A stretch of 64,000 bases of DNA from Bacillus sp. FJAT-49736 (GTDB lineage Bacteria > Bacillota > Bacilli > Bacillales > Bacillaceae_C): positions 1,196,960 to 1,260,959 of the forward strand of contig NZ_JAGYPI010000001.1 in the NCBI RefSeq assembly GCF_018343615.1, read 5' to 3'. Made by a program: the position numbers and the translations under genes. The notes beneath the pieces were generated by a model that did no database searches, was not told the origin of the DNA, and saw only the letters and a list, made by a program, of their open reading frames with translations. Positions 16,967 to 25,310 of the stretch are shown here, in pieces (the first letter of the stretch is position 1; the number at the start of each line of letters is the position of its first letter).

Positions 16967-17461
16967 GTGAAAACATCCTATAGATCACCTTGGTCAGCAT
17001 TGTTATGGTCATTTGTTCTTCCTGGGTTTGGTCAGTTTTATAATGGCCAATTCTTCTTGGGCTTCGTATTAATGGCTTTGGAGGTAATAATCAATACCTA
17101 TTCTGGTTTAAACTTGGCAATTTACCATACATTTAGAGGAGAATTGCATCAGGCTCACCAGGTAGTACATTACAATTGGGGATTATTTTACCCTTCCATT
17201 TGGGGTTATGGTATGTGGCAAGCATACAACCAATCTGCTTTGATCAATGACCAGCTTAGGGTGAAAGGGATCCATGAACCTTTTAAAAAAGCGTATTTTA
17301 CAGGAATGCTCTTTGGTTTGGTAGCTGGAATGGTGATTGGACTATTTTTTTCTTTTATATTACACAGCCCCGTCTATTCAGGTCTTGTAATTGGTGTAGT
17401 TGGAGCGATTATTGGTCATCTATTAGAAAAATTTATTTATAAAATTATTAGTAGGCATTGA
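16967..17461 (+). CDS. Small multi-pass membrane protein, 164 aa
   Basis: GTG 16967 follows AAGGTGA. The N-terminus reads SPWSALLWSFVLPGFGQFYN and GQFFLGFVLMALEVIINTYS, a pattern shared with TM2-type proteins (hydrophobic hairpin with PGxGxFYNGQ). Two further membrane segments lie near residues 110-155, the second rich in Gly (VIGVVGAIIGHLLEKF). Function is unknown. Homologous small proteins are common in Bacillus. It stands alone and convergent to the sigma factor gene. Confidence 0.75.
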   Translation: MKTSYRSPWSALLWSFVLPGFGQFYNGQFFLGFVLMALEVIINTYSGLNLAIYHTFRGELHQAHQVVHYNWGLFYPSIWGYGMWQAYNQSALINDQLRVKGIHEPFKKAYFTGMLFGLVAGMVIGLFFSFILHSPVYSGLVIGVVGAIIGHLLEKFIYKIISRH

Positions 17462-17498
17462 CCTGTTTTTTTGTTGACCAAAATAAGCGACAACAATA

Positions 17499-17527
17499 TA
17501 AAAAAGAGGCTCGGGAGAATCCAAGCC
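17499..17527 (-). terminator. Intrinsic terminator after the sigma factor gene
   Basis: On the minus strand GGCTTGG (17527-17521) pairs with CCGAGCC (17514-17508), followed by TCTTTTTT. Confidence 0.65.
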
Positions 17528-17603
17528 ATTTTGGGATGTCAATTGTGAATACAAAGATATAGCCTTGCATCCTACAAAAGTCATCCCTTTATTTATAAGT
17601 TGT

Positions 17604-18536
17604 TTAGTACCAGTTAATGGACGGTTCCTTTACCAATTGTGGTAAGATGCCAAGCTCCTTTGCAGCCGCTTCAATAAATTCTCTTCGGAAGAAATAGCTG
17701 CGATGGTAGACAATTTTATCATTTTCGACTTCCTGATACTGAATATCGTGAATTACTGGCCCATTTTCTGATTCTGCTACTACAACAATTACAAGTTTTC
17801 CCCATAAAATAAATTCCTTTGCCTTATGACCTGGAAGCCCGTAATACATTGATCCATTTCTGATTTCTTCCTTTGTAACTTCCAAAAAGCCTAAAGAAGC
17901 TTCGTAATGTGCATGATCACTGATAAGTGCAAGTAACCCTTCCAAATTACCCTCATTAAAGGCTTTTATATATGCTTGAATTACTTCGTTCTTATGGAGA
18001 TTCTCCGTTTGTTCGGTTTTCCATCTGAAATCGTAGTTTTTTAATTTTTCTCTCATTCTCCTTCTCGTAGCATATATGGCACCAGGAGTAGTTTTGACCA
18101 TGCTGGCCACTTCCTCCGCATGAAATTGAAAAATCTCTGTAAGTAAAAACACCGCTGTTTGTCTTGGCGTGAATAAGTGAAAAAGAACTTTTAATGCTTC
18201 TTCTAAATCAAGATTATCTGCAAATTCCACTGAAGGAAAATCTTCTTCCAATAGTTCACCAACATTTCGTTTCTCTCTGCGGCAATGATCAATCCAGGTG
18301 TTTGTTGCAATTCGGTATAAATAAGATTGGAGATTAGTAGGGTGCCATCTTTGATACAATCCTCCTAACACTTTAAGCATTGTTTCTTGGTAGAGATCTT
18401 CACCATCCCAAGGGGACCCCGTAAGATATCGGCAATAATTCCATAGACCTTCGCCATAATCAGATATAAGATGATCAAAATGTTGCCGAAGCTCCCTAGA
18501 TGATTCATACAATGGATTCATTGTTTGTTCAGACAA
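17604..18536 (-). CDS. ECF-type RNA polymerase sigma factor with SnoaL-like C-terminal domain
   Basis: TTG 18536 is chosen because GAAGGAGGT lies 6 bases before it; an upstream TTG would put this RBS inside the gene. The protein has 310 residues. Sigma region 2 is seen in GLWNYCRYLTGSPWDGEDLY and QETMLKVL, region 4 in FTPRQTAVFLLTEIFQFHAE and EVASMVKTTPGAIYATRRR. A C-terminal domain of about 120 residues (EVIQAYIKAFNEGNLEGLLA and following) has the SnoaL/NTF2-like pattern of SigJ/ECF41-type factors. In those, the extra domain regulates the sigma factor in cis. No anti-sigma gene is adjacent, in agreement. Target promoters are unknown. Confidence 0.9.
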   Translation of the reverse strand: MSEQTMNPLYESSRELRQHFDHLISDYGEGLWNYCRYLTGSPWDGEDLYQETMLKVLGGLYQRWHPTNLQSYLYRIATNTWIDHCRREKRNVGELLEEDFPSVEFADNLDLEEALKVLFHLFTPRQTAVFLLTEIFQFHAEEVASMVKTTPGAIYATRRRMREKLKNYDFRWKTEQTENLHKNEVIQAYIKAFNEGNLEGLLALISDHAHYEASLGFLEVTKEEIRNGSMYYGLPGHKAKEFILWGKLVIVVVAESENGPVIHDIQYQEVENDKIVYHRSYFFRREFIEAAAKELGILPQLVKEPSINWY

Positions 18537-18682
18537 AAAATTACCTCCTTCTAACAAATAGTTTCATATGTATAACGAATATAATTAAGATTATTATACT
18601 TGGAAGGGGGATTTTTTTTTTAGTTTTCTTTTTTTGAATTTTTGAAAAGTACCTAATGCTTGATTAATATTCAGAAATCACA

Positions 18683-18811
18683 CGGACAGGAGTTCCGTTA
18701 TCTGTGGCAAAACGAGGCAATTTCTGAAGTTTGAGGACACACAATCCGTTATTTTACAAAATCAATATGATTTACCTATGAATTATAGACGATAATGGAA
18801 CATGGTCCTCT
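18683..18811 (+). repeat. Dispersed imperfect-palindrome repeat, copy 2
   Basis: CGGACAGGAGTTCCGTTAT (18683-18701) continues CTGTGGCAAAA, matching copy 1 at 5159. A second GGACACACAATCCGTTAT lies at 18735-18752, and the inverse arm ATAATGGAACATGGTCC ends the unit (18792-18808). The order of arms is direct, direct, inverse. The remaining sequence between the sigma gene and 18877 shows no gene. Confidence 0.65.
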
Positions 18812-18876
18812 GAACTATTAAATAGAGGGAATTTTTTTATCATTAACCGATCCTCTGTCCTTAAGAAATAGCAGAA

Positions 18877-19617
18877 CTATGGAAGCATCGATTCCACAAC
18901 ATGTATTAACTCTTTTTTGACTTTGATCTCGTCTTTATTTATATCTGAAAGTTCCACTTGATAGTGAATGCGACTTTCACAAAAATCAATTTGATAGCCA
19001 TTTACGGTTTTGTGCAGCTCTACTTCTTTCTTGTTTTTTAATGTGAAGGAAGAAACCTTTTTACTTGACCGTTGACAAGAATAGACAGCAATTTTAAGAG
19101 ACTTAGAAGAATTTTTATATATCCAGATAAAATCTCTATCGTTCATAATAGAAACCACATGTGTAACGGAAAACGGAAAATACGCTGGAACAAGTAGTTC
19201 TTTTCCATACTTAACTTTAAATTGATTTATTGGTTCATTCATGAAGGGATTCGATCCGTCTGCAACGATGATTATTTGAGATATTTTGTTTTTATCGATT
19301 TTTACTTCCCAAATAAATGCAATTCTTTGTATAAAATTACCCTTTGATATTTCTTCCTTCTTAAAGTAACCGATTAAAACCTTTGTGTTTTTATGAGGCG
19401 AGGGTAATGTTTGTATTCTTGTAATGGGTGTATTTTCTCTTATTTCAGGTAATAGAACATCTGGTCCAAGAAGAGATTTGGCATAATTTAAATTTCCATG
19501 CATAAAAGCATCTAAAAAGTTATGCAGAACATTTCGTTCCGAACCTGTAACACGTATGGAAGTATAGAATAAGGTTTGTGTTATAAGTATACAGATTAAA
19601 ATTTTTCTGATTTTCAT
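18877..19617 (-). CDS. Predicted secreted protein of unknown function, 246 aa
   Basis: The N-terminus MKIRKILICILITQTLFYTS is a signal peptide or anchor. The next part (NVLHNFLDAFMHGNLNYAKSLL) resembles the first helices of NTF2-like domains, and the C-terminal half is rich in beta strands with two cysteines (SCQRSS and DFCES) that could pair outside the cell. I do not recognise the family. Its stop lies about 65 bases from the repeat, and there is no partner gene. Confidence 0.7.
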   Translation of the reverse strand: MKIRKILICILITQTLFYTSIRVTGSERNVLHNFLDAFMHGNLNYAKSLLGPDVLLPEIRENTPITRIQTLPSPHKNTKVLIGYFKKEEISKGNFIQRIAFIWEVKIDKNKISQIIIVADGSNPFMNEPINQFKVKYGKELLVPAYFPFSVTHVVSIMNDRDFIWIYKNSSKSLKIAVYSCQRSSKKVSSFTLKNKKEVELHKTVNGYQIDFCESRIHYQVELSDINKDEIKVKKELIHVVESMLP

Positions 19618-19753
19618 TTTATCACCCTTACTTAGATTTCCTTAGCTAACAAGTATTATGTACAACCTTGAAAATAATAGAGATATTTTAATAGGAATTC
19701 AGTAACTTATCTAGAAATAATAAGTAAAGTAATTTTCAGATGGAGGAATGAGT

Positions 19754-20275
19754 ATGAATAAGCAGTATCCGATTGGAAAGTTTGAATATAACCAAGAAAT
19801 AAATGAACAGGTAGTAAAGCAGTGGATGAGAGAAATCGATGAATTACCGGATAAATTGCAAAAAGCTGTTCAAGAGTTAAGTGAAGAACAGCTTGATACA
19901 CCATATAGAGAAGGCGGTTGGACTATTCGTCAACTAGTGCATCATATAGCAGATAGCCATATGAATGCATATATTCGGATGAAGCTGGCACTTACAGAGG
20001 AGAATCCTACCATTAAACCATACCATGAAGGGAAATGGGCAGAGCAATCCGATTATTTGCTACCTATAGAGTTTTCTCTTACTATACTGGCTGGACTTCA
20101 TAAGCGTTGGAGCTACTTATTACAGAACCTGAATTCGCATGATTGGAAAAAAACATTTAATCATCCAGATTCAGGTGAAATTACAATCGAGAAGAATATC
20201 GGCTTATATGCATGGCATGGCAATCACCATCTGGCTCATATTACATCGTTATGTAGAGAAAAGGGATGGATATAA
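19754..20275 (+). CDS. yfiT: YfiT-type DinB-superfamily metal-binding protein
   Basis: ATG 19754 has GGAGG at 19742-19746; an ATG at 19748 is too close to the RBS. The 173 residues match B. subtilis YfiT block by block: YPIGKFEYN, the LDTPYREGGWTIRQLVHHIA and DSHMNAYIR helix with a metal-binding His, ALTEENPTIKPY, and LYAWHGNHHLAHITSL with two further His ligands. YfiT belongs to the DinB/bacillithiol-S-transferase-like four-helix bundles that bind a divalent metal with three histidines. It is annotated as a putative metal-dependent hydrolase or thiol transferase; its real substrate is not settled. Confidence 0.92.
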   Translation: MNKQYPIGKFEYNQEINEQVVKQWMREIDELPDKLQKAVQELSEEQLDTPYREGGWTIRQLVHHIADSHMNAYIRMKLALTEENPTIKPYHEGKWAEQSDYLLPIEFSLTILAGLHKRWSYLLQNLNSHDWKKTFNHPDSGEITIEKNIGLYAWHGNHHLAHITSLCREKGWI

Positions 20276-20332
20276 GATAGTTGTACAGAACCCAATAATA
20301 ATAGTGTATAAATGCACATAGGAGGAAATAAT

Positions 20333-20845
20333 ATGAATTCTCTCTTAGCAAACGAGTATCTAGTAACATTAGCTGCTGATGCTGATACCAATCGACTAAT
20401 CCAATTTCTAAAAGATATAGCCCAATGGTTAAAGGATATGGAGGTCGACCAGTGGCAATATCTCCTGGGAGGAGGAGAGGATGGCGAAATCGCTGCCGCT
20501 GTGTCTGCTCAGTATACATATATCGTATTAAAAGATAAAGAGATCATTGCCACATTTACACTTGCTCCAACGCCAAGTGATTGGGATCATCATATTTTCG
20601 GTAAGGAAACAGACAACGATTCCCTTTATCTACATAGATTAGCTGTTTCTCCTAGCTATATGGGAAAAGGTCTAGGAAAGAATATTTTGCAGTGGATTCC
20701 AGAGAATATAGAAACAGAAAAGGGGTATATAAAATTAGATTGCGTCGCACATAATGTTAAATTAAACCGATTTTACCAAAACAATGGTTTTGATTATATA
20801 GGAGAAACAGATAGTCACAGTAAATATCAAAGAAACATAAGATGA
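20333..20845 (+). CDS. GNAT family N-acetyltransferase
   Basis: ATG 20333 follows GGAGG at 20321-20325, giving 170 residues. The core motif A is visible as LYLHRLAVSPSYMGKGLGKN (Gln/Arg loop replaced by YMGKGLG), followed by IKLDCVAHNVKLNRFYQNNG (motif B). The N-terminal helix pair contains WLKDMEVDQWQYLLGG, typical of small acetyltransferases of the Bacillus YkkB/YjdJ size class. The substrate is unknown. It follows yfiT by 57 bases on the same strand and may be co-transcribed. Confidence 0.87.
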   Translation: MNSLLANEYLVTLAADADTNRLIQFLKDIAQWLKDMEVDQWQYLLGGGEDGEIAAAVSAQYTYIVLKDKEIIATFTLAPTPSDWDHHIFGKETDNDSLYLHRLAVSPSYMGKGLGKNILQWIPENIETEKGYIKLDCVAHNVKLNRFYQNNGFDYIGETDSHSKYQRNIR

Positions 20846-20968
20846 AAGTTTATTTAAAAGGACTATCTTTTGTTTTTATTTATCCATTTAAAATTGGAAA
20901 TTGAATATTTTTCCTTCTTTTTGCAAAAAAATAGTACTAGCAAATAGAAGGAAAGTTGACGTGAATGG

Positions 20969-22513
20969 ATGATTCAATTACCACAGTTTATGAAATTTAG
21001 AAGGAATTCCAGCAAGAAAGACTATGTGTTGGTTAATAAGCCAACACATAGTCAATTGCGTAATATTCCCAAAGTCACCGTAATTACACCAGTCTTTAAT
21101 GCAGCAAAATATCTGCACAAAACCATAGATTCCGTACAGAACCAAACAATAGGGATAGATAATATTGAATACATCTTAATCGATGATGGTTCAAAAGATG
21201 ACTCAAGAGATATTTTGCTGGAATACTCCTCTAAATATGAAAATATTACAGTCGTATTCCTCCGATCGAACACAGGGACTCCCGGTTATCCTCGAAATAT
21301 TGGATTACAGTTATCTACCGCAAAATACATCATTTTTTTAGATGCGGATGATTGGCTGGAGCCTGCGGGACTGCAAGTTTTATATAATATATTAGAAGAA
21401 ACGGGCGACGATTATGCAGTGGGGAAGACGATTCAAGTTCAGGCTAAGGGAACAAAAATAGTGGGGGAGCATGAGTCCTGTTCGGAACGGAGAAGTGTGT
21501 CGCCTTTCTCGATCCCGCAAATATTTCAACACTTAGGGCCAAGAGCAAGAATGATAAGGGCAGATGTTATAAAAAAGAATCATATTGTTTTTCCTGAAAT
21601 GAAATTTGCGGAGGATAAACAGTTTTTTATCGATGTGCTTTTACAATGCCGAACGATTTCCACAACTAGCGCTCCCATCTATTACTTAAATCGGGTGGAA
21701 AACAGTGACCGATTAACGAATCAAACCAATATTATGCAGAAAGCAAACTATAATTTAAAAGTCATTCGTTACATTATTCATAAAAATTTAGAAATCGAAA
21801 AAGAGAAAATGATCTTGAATCGATTATACGAGTTTGATTGCATCACCAGGTTTTTCACCACTCCACATTTTCAAAGAACAAGACTAAAAAGGTTGTATTA
21901 TTTCAAATTAAAACAAATTTTGAAAACGACCAAGAGCTTGCAATACGATTTTTCCGATAATTTTTTTGAACCATTTAATAAGACCGTTTATCGTCTATTT
22001 TGCCAAAAACAATATAAGGAGCTTGTTAAGCTTTATGAATGGCAAAAAAACGAAAAGATAAAGGAAATTATGATTAAAGACAATCTTCCTTATTGGATTG
22101 TTCCATTTTTAGAGGAGTCTAGTAAATATATTAGGGCCTCTTTATATGCTGTATATAAACAGGAATTTATTGAAAACAATATGTATTATCTTGTTTTTAA
22201 CCTATTCGGGGAATCATCTCATACTATTAGAGATGTCATTATCCGTGATGTGAACGACGCGCGTGTGGAACGAATATTGGAAGTGAAGATGGGTAACGAA
22301 GGTAACGGTAAGTTGGAGATACCTCTACAATTACTGCAGGACTTACCAAATTCTAATTACTCTATTTTTTTAAGATATAATGATTATCTGAAAGTGAACA
22401 TTCGACGGAATGACCAACGACAACTCAAACACCGTTTTCAGGAACGAGAATTTGTTTTCTATCCTACTGTTTATTCGAATGTGGGGTTAAAAATAAGAAA
22501 AATAGTGAGCTGA
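20969..22513 (+). CDS. Family 2 glycosyltransferase with C-terminal extension
   Basis: The protein has 514 residues. The GT-A domain spans about 35-260: VTVITPVFNAAKYLHKTIDS, YILIDDGSKDDSRDIL, FLDADDWLEP (the DxD metal site) and a late MKFAEDKQFF that provides the catalytic acidic pair. The C-terminal 250 residues resemble the trimerisation/beta-rich part of teichoic-acid GTs such as TarS. The start at ATG 20969 is uncertain: the nearest RBS-like AAGGAAAG lies 14 bases upstream. A perfect 12-bp hairpin lies 50 bases into the gene (21021-21052). It probably makes a cell-surface glycan; no partner enzymes are adjacent. Confidence 0.87.
   Translation: MIQLPQFMKFRRNSSKKDYVLVNKPTHSQLRNIPKVTVITPVFNAAKYLHKTIDSVQNQTIGIDNIEYILIDDGSKDDSRDILLEYSSKYENITVVFLRSNTGTPGYPRNIGLQLSTAKYIIFLDADDWLEPAGLQVLYNILEETGDDYAVGKTIQVQAKGTKIVGEHESCSERRSVSPFSIPQIFQHLGPRARMIRADVIKKNHIVFPEMKFAEDKQFFIDVLLQCRTISTTSAPIYYLNRVENSDRLTNQTNIMQKANYNLKVIRYIIHKNLEIEKEKMILNRLYEFDCITRFFTTPHFQRTRLKRLYYFKLKQILKTTKSLQYDFSDNFFEPFNKTVYRLFCQKQYKELVKLYEWQKNEKIKEIMIKDNLPYWIVPFLEESSKYIRASLYAVYKQEFIENNMYYLVFNLFGESSHTIRDVIIRDVNDARVERILEVKMGNEGNGKLEIPLQLLQDLPNSNYSIFLRYNDYLKVNIRRNDQRQLKHRFQEREFVFYPTVYSNVGLKIRKIVS
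21021..21052 (+). repeat. Perfect 12-bp inverted repeat inside the GT2 coding region
   Basis: ACTATGTGTTGG (21021-21032) and CCAACACATAGT (21041-21052) flank an 8-base loop. It encodes part of DYVLVNKPTHSQ and could form a stable mRNA hairpin near the start of the gene. Confidence 0.7.
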
Positions 22514-22583
22514 AATCAATTCATGCAACATACTATTTTTAAGAAAGCTGCTTTTAAAGATGGGAGAGAAGTGGGGGATTTAA

Positions 22584-23339
22584 ATGACCATTCCAATTGC
22601 CGTTCAAATGTATACATTGCGGGATGAAAGTAAAAAAGATTTCTCCGGTACATTAAAAAGAGTTGCCGAAATCGGCTATGATGGTGTTGAGCTTGCAGGA
22701 TATGGCGGGATGAAACCAGCACAATTAAAGCAAGTGTTAGATAATCTAGGTCTAAAAGCCATATCCAGTCATATACCATTAGATGAATTAAAGACGAATT
22801 TGGAAACAGTTGTAGAAGATCACCAGGTACTTGATTGTCATTTCGTGGTATGTCCCTATTTAATGCCAGATCAAAGAAAAGAAGAGGACTACTTATCACT
22901 AATTTCCTTTTTAGAACAAGCTGGGGAAACATGCAGGGAAGCGGGATTAACATTGCTATACCATAATCATGATTTTGAATTAGAGAAGTTATCTGACGGT
23001 CGATCAGCACTTGAAACGATTTTTGCAGAAACACACGCGAACAATGTCCAAACCGAGCTTGATGTTTACTGGTTGACAAAAGCGGGAGAAGATCCCGTTA
23101 AATGGATGCAACGCTACAAAAACAGAGCTCCAATTGTTCATTTAAAGGATATGACCGTAGACGAGGAACAATTTTTTGCCGAGCTCGGAACAGGGGGAGT
23201 AGATTTAGAAGGAGTGTTAAAGACAGGTCAAGAATGTAATGTAAAATGGTGGGTGGTCGAACAGGATTTTTGCAGTCGTTCCCCATTGGAAAGCATTGAA
23301 ATAAGCCTTCGTTATTTGAAAGAAAAACATAATAGTTAA
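22584..23339 (+). CDS. Sugar phosphate isomerase/epimerase (xylose-isomerase-like TIM barrel)
   Basis: The protein has 251 residues and starts at ATG 22584 after GGGAGAGAAG and GGGGG. Motifs of the AP-endonuclease-2 superfamily are visible: IAVQMYTLRDE, VAEIGYDGVELAGYGG, LYHNHDFELEKL, QTELDVYWLTKAG with an acidic metal ligand, VHLKDM, and WWVVEQDF. The metal-ligand Glu/Asp/His set fits sugar isomerases, epimerases and myo-inositol catabolism enzymes (IolE/IolI-like). The exact substrate is unknown and no catabolic operon surrounds it. Confidence 0.87.
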   Translation: MTIPIAVQMYTLRDESKKDFSGTLKRVAEIGYDGVELAGYGGMKPAQLKQVLDNLGLKAISSHIPLDELKTNLETVVEDHQVLDCHFVVCPYLMPDQRKEEDYLSLISFLEQAGETCREAGLTLLYHNHDFELEKLSDGRSALETIFAETHANNVQTELDVYWLTKAGEDPVKWMQRYKNRAPIVHLKDMTVDEEQFFAELGTGGVDLEGVLKTGQECNVKWWVVEQDFCSRSPLESIEISLRYLKEKHNS

Positions 23340-23362
23340 AAAAGAAAACCTAATTGTACTGA

Positions 23363-23400
23363 ACCCCAAAAGTTAGAGTTTTTGGTCTAACTTTTGGGGT
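23363..23400 (+). repeat. Perfect 15-bp palindrome resembling IS3-family ends
   Basis: ACCCCAAAAGTTAGA (23363-23377) and TCTAACTTTTGGGGT (23386-23400) flank an 8-base loop. The outer sequence ACTGAACCCCAAAAGTTAG is the usual terminal sequence of IS150/IS3-type elements. It may be two ends left by an excised or collapsed element. It could also act as a terminator, although no T tract follows. Confidence 0.55.
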
Positions 23401-23520
23401 GCGCATCAAATCGGTTTCCTTTTTATATTATACAAATTTACTAAAACCTTAAACTTGTACAAACGCATTCAACAGACAGGTACTAATTGCTAAATAGGCT
23501 TCCTGTGCATTAGTCGACAT

Positions 23521-23874
23521 TTACTTTATTTCTATAGGTAAATTCTCCGCATGCTTATCAAATGGTTCATAGGTTACTTCCTCATAAAATTGTATTTGCT
23601 CTTTTACCCAGCCGGAATAAGATTCATATATATCTAGTAATTTTTGTTCGTTTTGAAATTCTGCAGGTATATCAAATCCTTCCTGATTCCCCAAATCATT
23701 CAACCATTTATGTATGATTTCATCACTCAATGTCTGTCTCTTTGATTCCAGTAGCTGCACAATATCTTCTATAAGCCAATTTGGATCTTCCAAACCCTCC
23801 ATGATTGATTTAATTCTACTATCGGATTTTTCATTATCTTTTCTTTCTTTTTTGAAAATAGCCCCATACTTCAT
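23521..23874 (-). CDS. Hypothetical protein, 117 aa
   Basis: I do not recognise this protein. It is soluble, highly charged and helical by pattern (RIKSIMEGLEDPNWLIEDIV, QLLESKRQTLSDEIIHKWLN), with no cysteine or signal. The start ATG 23874 has GGAAGG close upstream. It lies between the IS-like palindrome and the terminator of the xanthine operon, on the same strand as that operon but separated by its terminator. Confidence 0.6.
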   Translation of the reverse strand: MKYGAIFKKERKDNEKSDSRIKSIMEGLEDPNWLIEDIVQLLESKRQTLSDEIIHKWLNDLGNQEGFDIPAEFQNEQKLLDIYESYSGWVKEQIQFYEEVTYEPFDKHAENLPIEIK

Positions 23875-23939
23875 CTTCCTTCCGTTAGACTAATTTCCTT
23901 AATTATACAGAAAAATTTTTAGATGAAATACAGTATTTT

Positions 23940-23972
23940 AAAATAAAAAGGTACACATCAAATGTGTACCTT
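23940..23972 (-). terminator. Intrinsic terminator of the xpt-pbuX operon
   Basis: AAGGTACACAT and ATGTGTACCTT form a perfect 11-bp stem (23948-23958 and 23962-23972). On the minus strand it is followed by TTTTTATTTT. Confidence 0.9.
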
Positions 23973-23977
23973 CATCT

Positions 23978-25303
23978 TTAACTCGCAAGCTGAGCCTTTT
24001 CTTTTTTCACTTGTTTGGTTTCCGTTCCTTTTAAACCATTGAAAAGAAGATTTAATATTATTGCTACAATACTACCGGAAACAATGCCGCTGCCAAGTAT
24101 TAAACGAATGGATTCTGGAAGCTTAGAAATAACATCCGGTGCAATGGATACGCCAACTCCAATGGAGATAGAAGAAGCGATAATAAACATATTTTCAATT
24201 CGGTTAAAATCAACTTGTGAAAGCTGGCGGATCCCAGATGCAACCACCATTCCGAACATCGGAATCATCGCTCCTCCTAATACAGGATTCGGGATGATCG
24301 TTGTTAAAGCAGCTACTTTGGGTAGAAGTCCAAGGGCCATTATAATGATACAAGCTGAAAATACCACTTTACGAGATTTAACCCCTGTTAATGCGACTAA
24401 TCCAACATTTTGCGAATAGGTTGTATAAGGAAATGCCTGAAAGATTCCGCCGATTACTTGAGCAAGACCCTCAGAACGAAGTCCAAGCTTAACATCCTTT
24501 CCGTCAATTTTCTTGCCGACAATATCACCTAATGCGAAAAATACTCCAGTTGATTCAATCATACTGACAATACTAACTAATACCATACTAATGATTGCGG
24601 ATGCATGGAAGGTTGGAGGTCCAAAACGGAATGGTTCTACCATATGGAACCAAGACGCTTTGCCGACCCCGGAGAAATCCACAAGACCCATAAAGGATGC
24701 CACAGCAGTTCCTAATATTAATGAAAGAAGAATAGAAATCATTTTTAAATAGCCTTTAAAAAATCGATTCATTAAAACGATGGATAGAAATGTTATTGCC
24801 GCTAATAAAAGATTTGTGCCGCTGGCATAGCCAGGAGAACCTGCTTGTCCGGTGATATCTCCCATTGCTGCACTGATTAAGGAGGCACCGATAATCGTAA
24901 CAACTGAACCTGTTACAACAGGGGGGAAGAACTTTACAATTTTATCCATGAATTGGGCTAATATGAATACAATAATTCCTGAAACAATAATGGCGCCGTA
25001 AATAGCTGGAATGCCGGATTCCTTCCCAATGGCAATCATCGGGCCAACGGCTTGAAAAGCACACCCTAGTAATATTGGGAGTTTAATGCCAAAATATTTA
25101 CCACCAATAACCTGTAATAAGGAGGCAATTCCACAGCAAAATAAATCAATGGAAATTAAATACGTTAATTGCTCCGCAGTCATACCGATTTGCGGTCCGA
25201 CAATTAGCGGTACCACCACTGCACCAGCATACATAGCAAGCACATGCTGGAAACCAAGTGCACCATAATTCCAAAAGCCTAGTTTTTTCTTCACGGTATT
25301 CAC
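23978..25303 (-). CDS. pbuX: Xanthine permease (NCS2/nucleobase-cation symporter-2)
   Basis: The protein has 441 residues with about 14 hydrophobic segments. The NCS2 hallmarks are visible: LGFQHVLAMYAGAVVVPLIV at the N-terminus, FPPVVTGSVVTIIGASLI, SIVSMIESTGVFFALGDIVG and the signature FPYTTYSQNVGLVALTGVKS. It imports xanthine with protons across the cell membrane. It lies 7 bases after xpt, as in B. subtilis, and shares its guanine riboswitch, so it should be switched off when guanine or hypoxanthine is abundant. Confidence 0.95.
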   Translation of the reverse strand: MNTVKKKLGFWNYGALGFQHVLAMYAGAVVVPLIVGPQIGMTAEQLTYLISIDLFCCGIASLLQVIGGKYFGIKLPILLGCAFQAVGPMIAIGKESGIPAIYGAIIVSGIIVFILAQFMDKIVKFFPPVVTGSVVTIIGASLISAAMGDITGQAGSPGYASGTNLLLAAITFLSIVLMNRFFKGYLKMISILLSLILGTAVASFMGLVDFSGVGKASWFHMVEPFRFGPPTFHASAIISMVLVSIVSMIESTGVFFALGDIVGKKIDGKDVKLGLRSEGLAQVIGGIFQAFPYTTYSQNVGLVALTGVKSRKVVFSACIIIMALGLLPKVAALTTIIPNPVLGGAMIPMFGMVVASGIRQLSQVDFNRIENMFIIASSISIGVGVSIAPDVISKLPESIRLILGSGIVSGSIVAIILNLLFNGLKGTETKQVKKEKAQLAS

Positions 25304-25310
25304 TCCTCTA

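Noticed and set aside
20139-20321. A 60-codon frame across the end of yfiT
   Set aside because: It overlaps conserved yfiT sequence in another frame and lacks an RBS.
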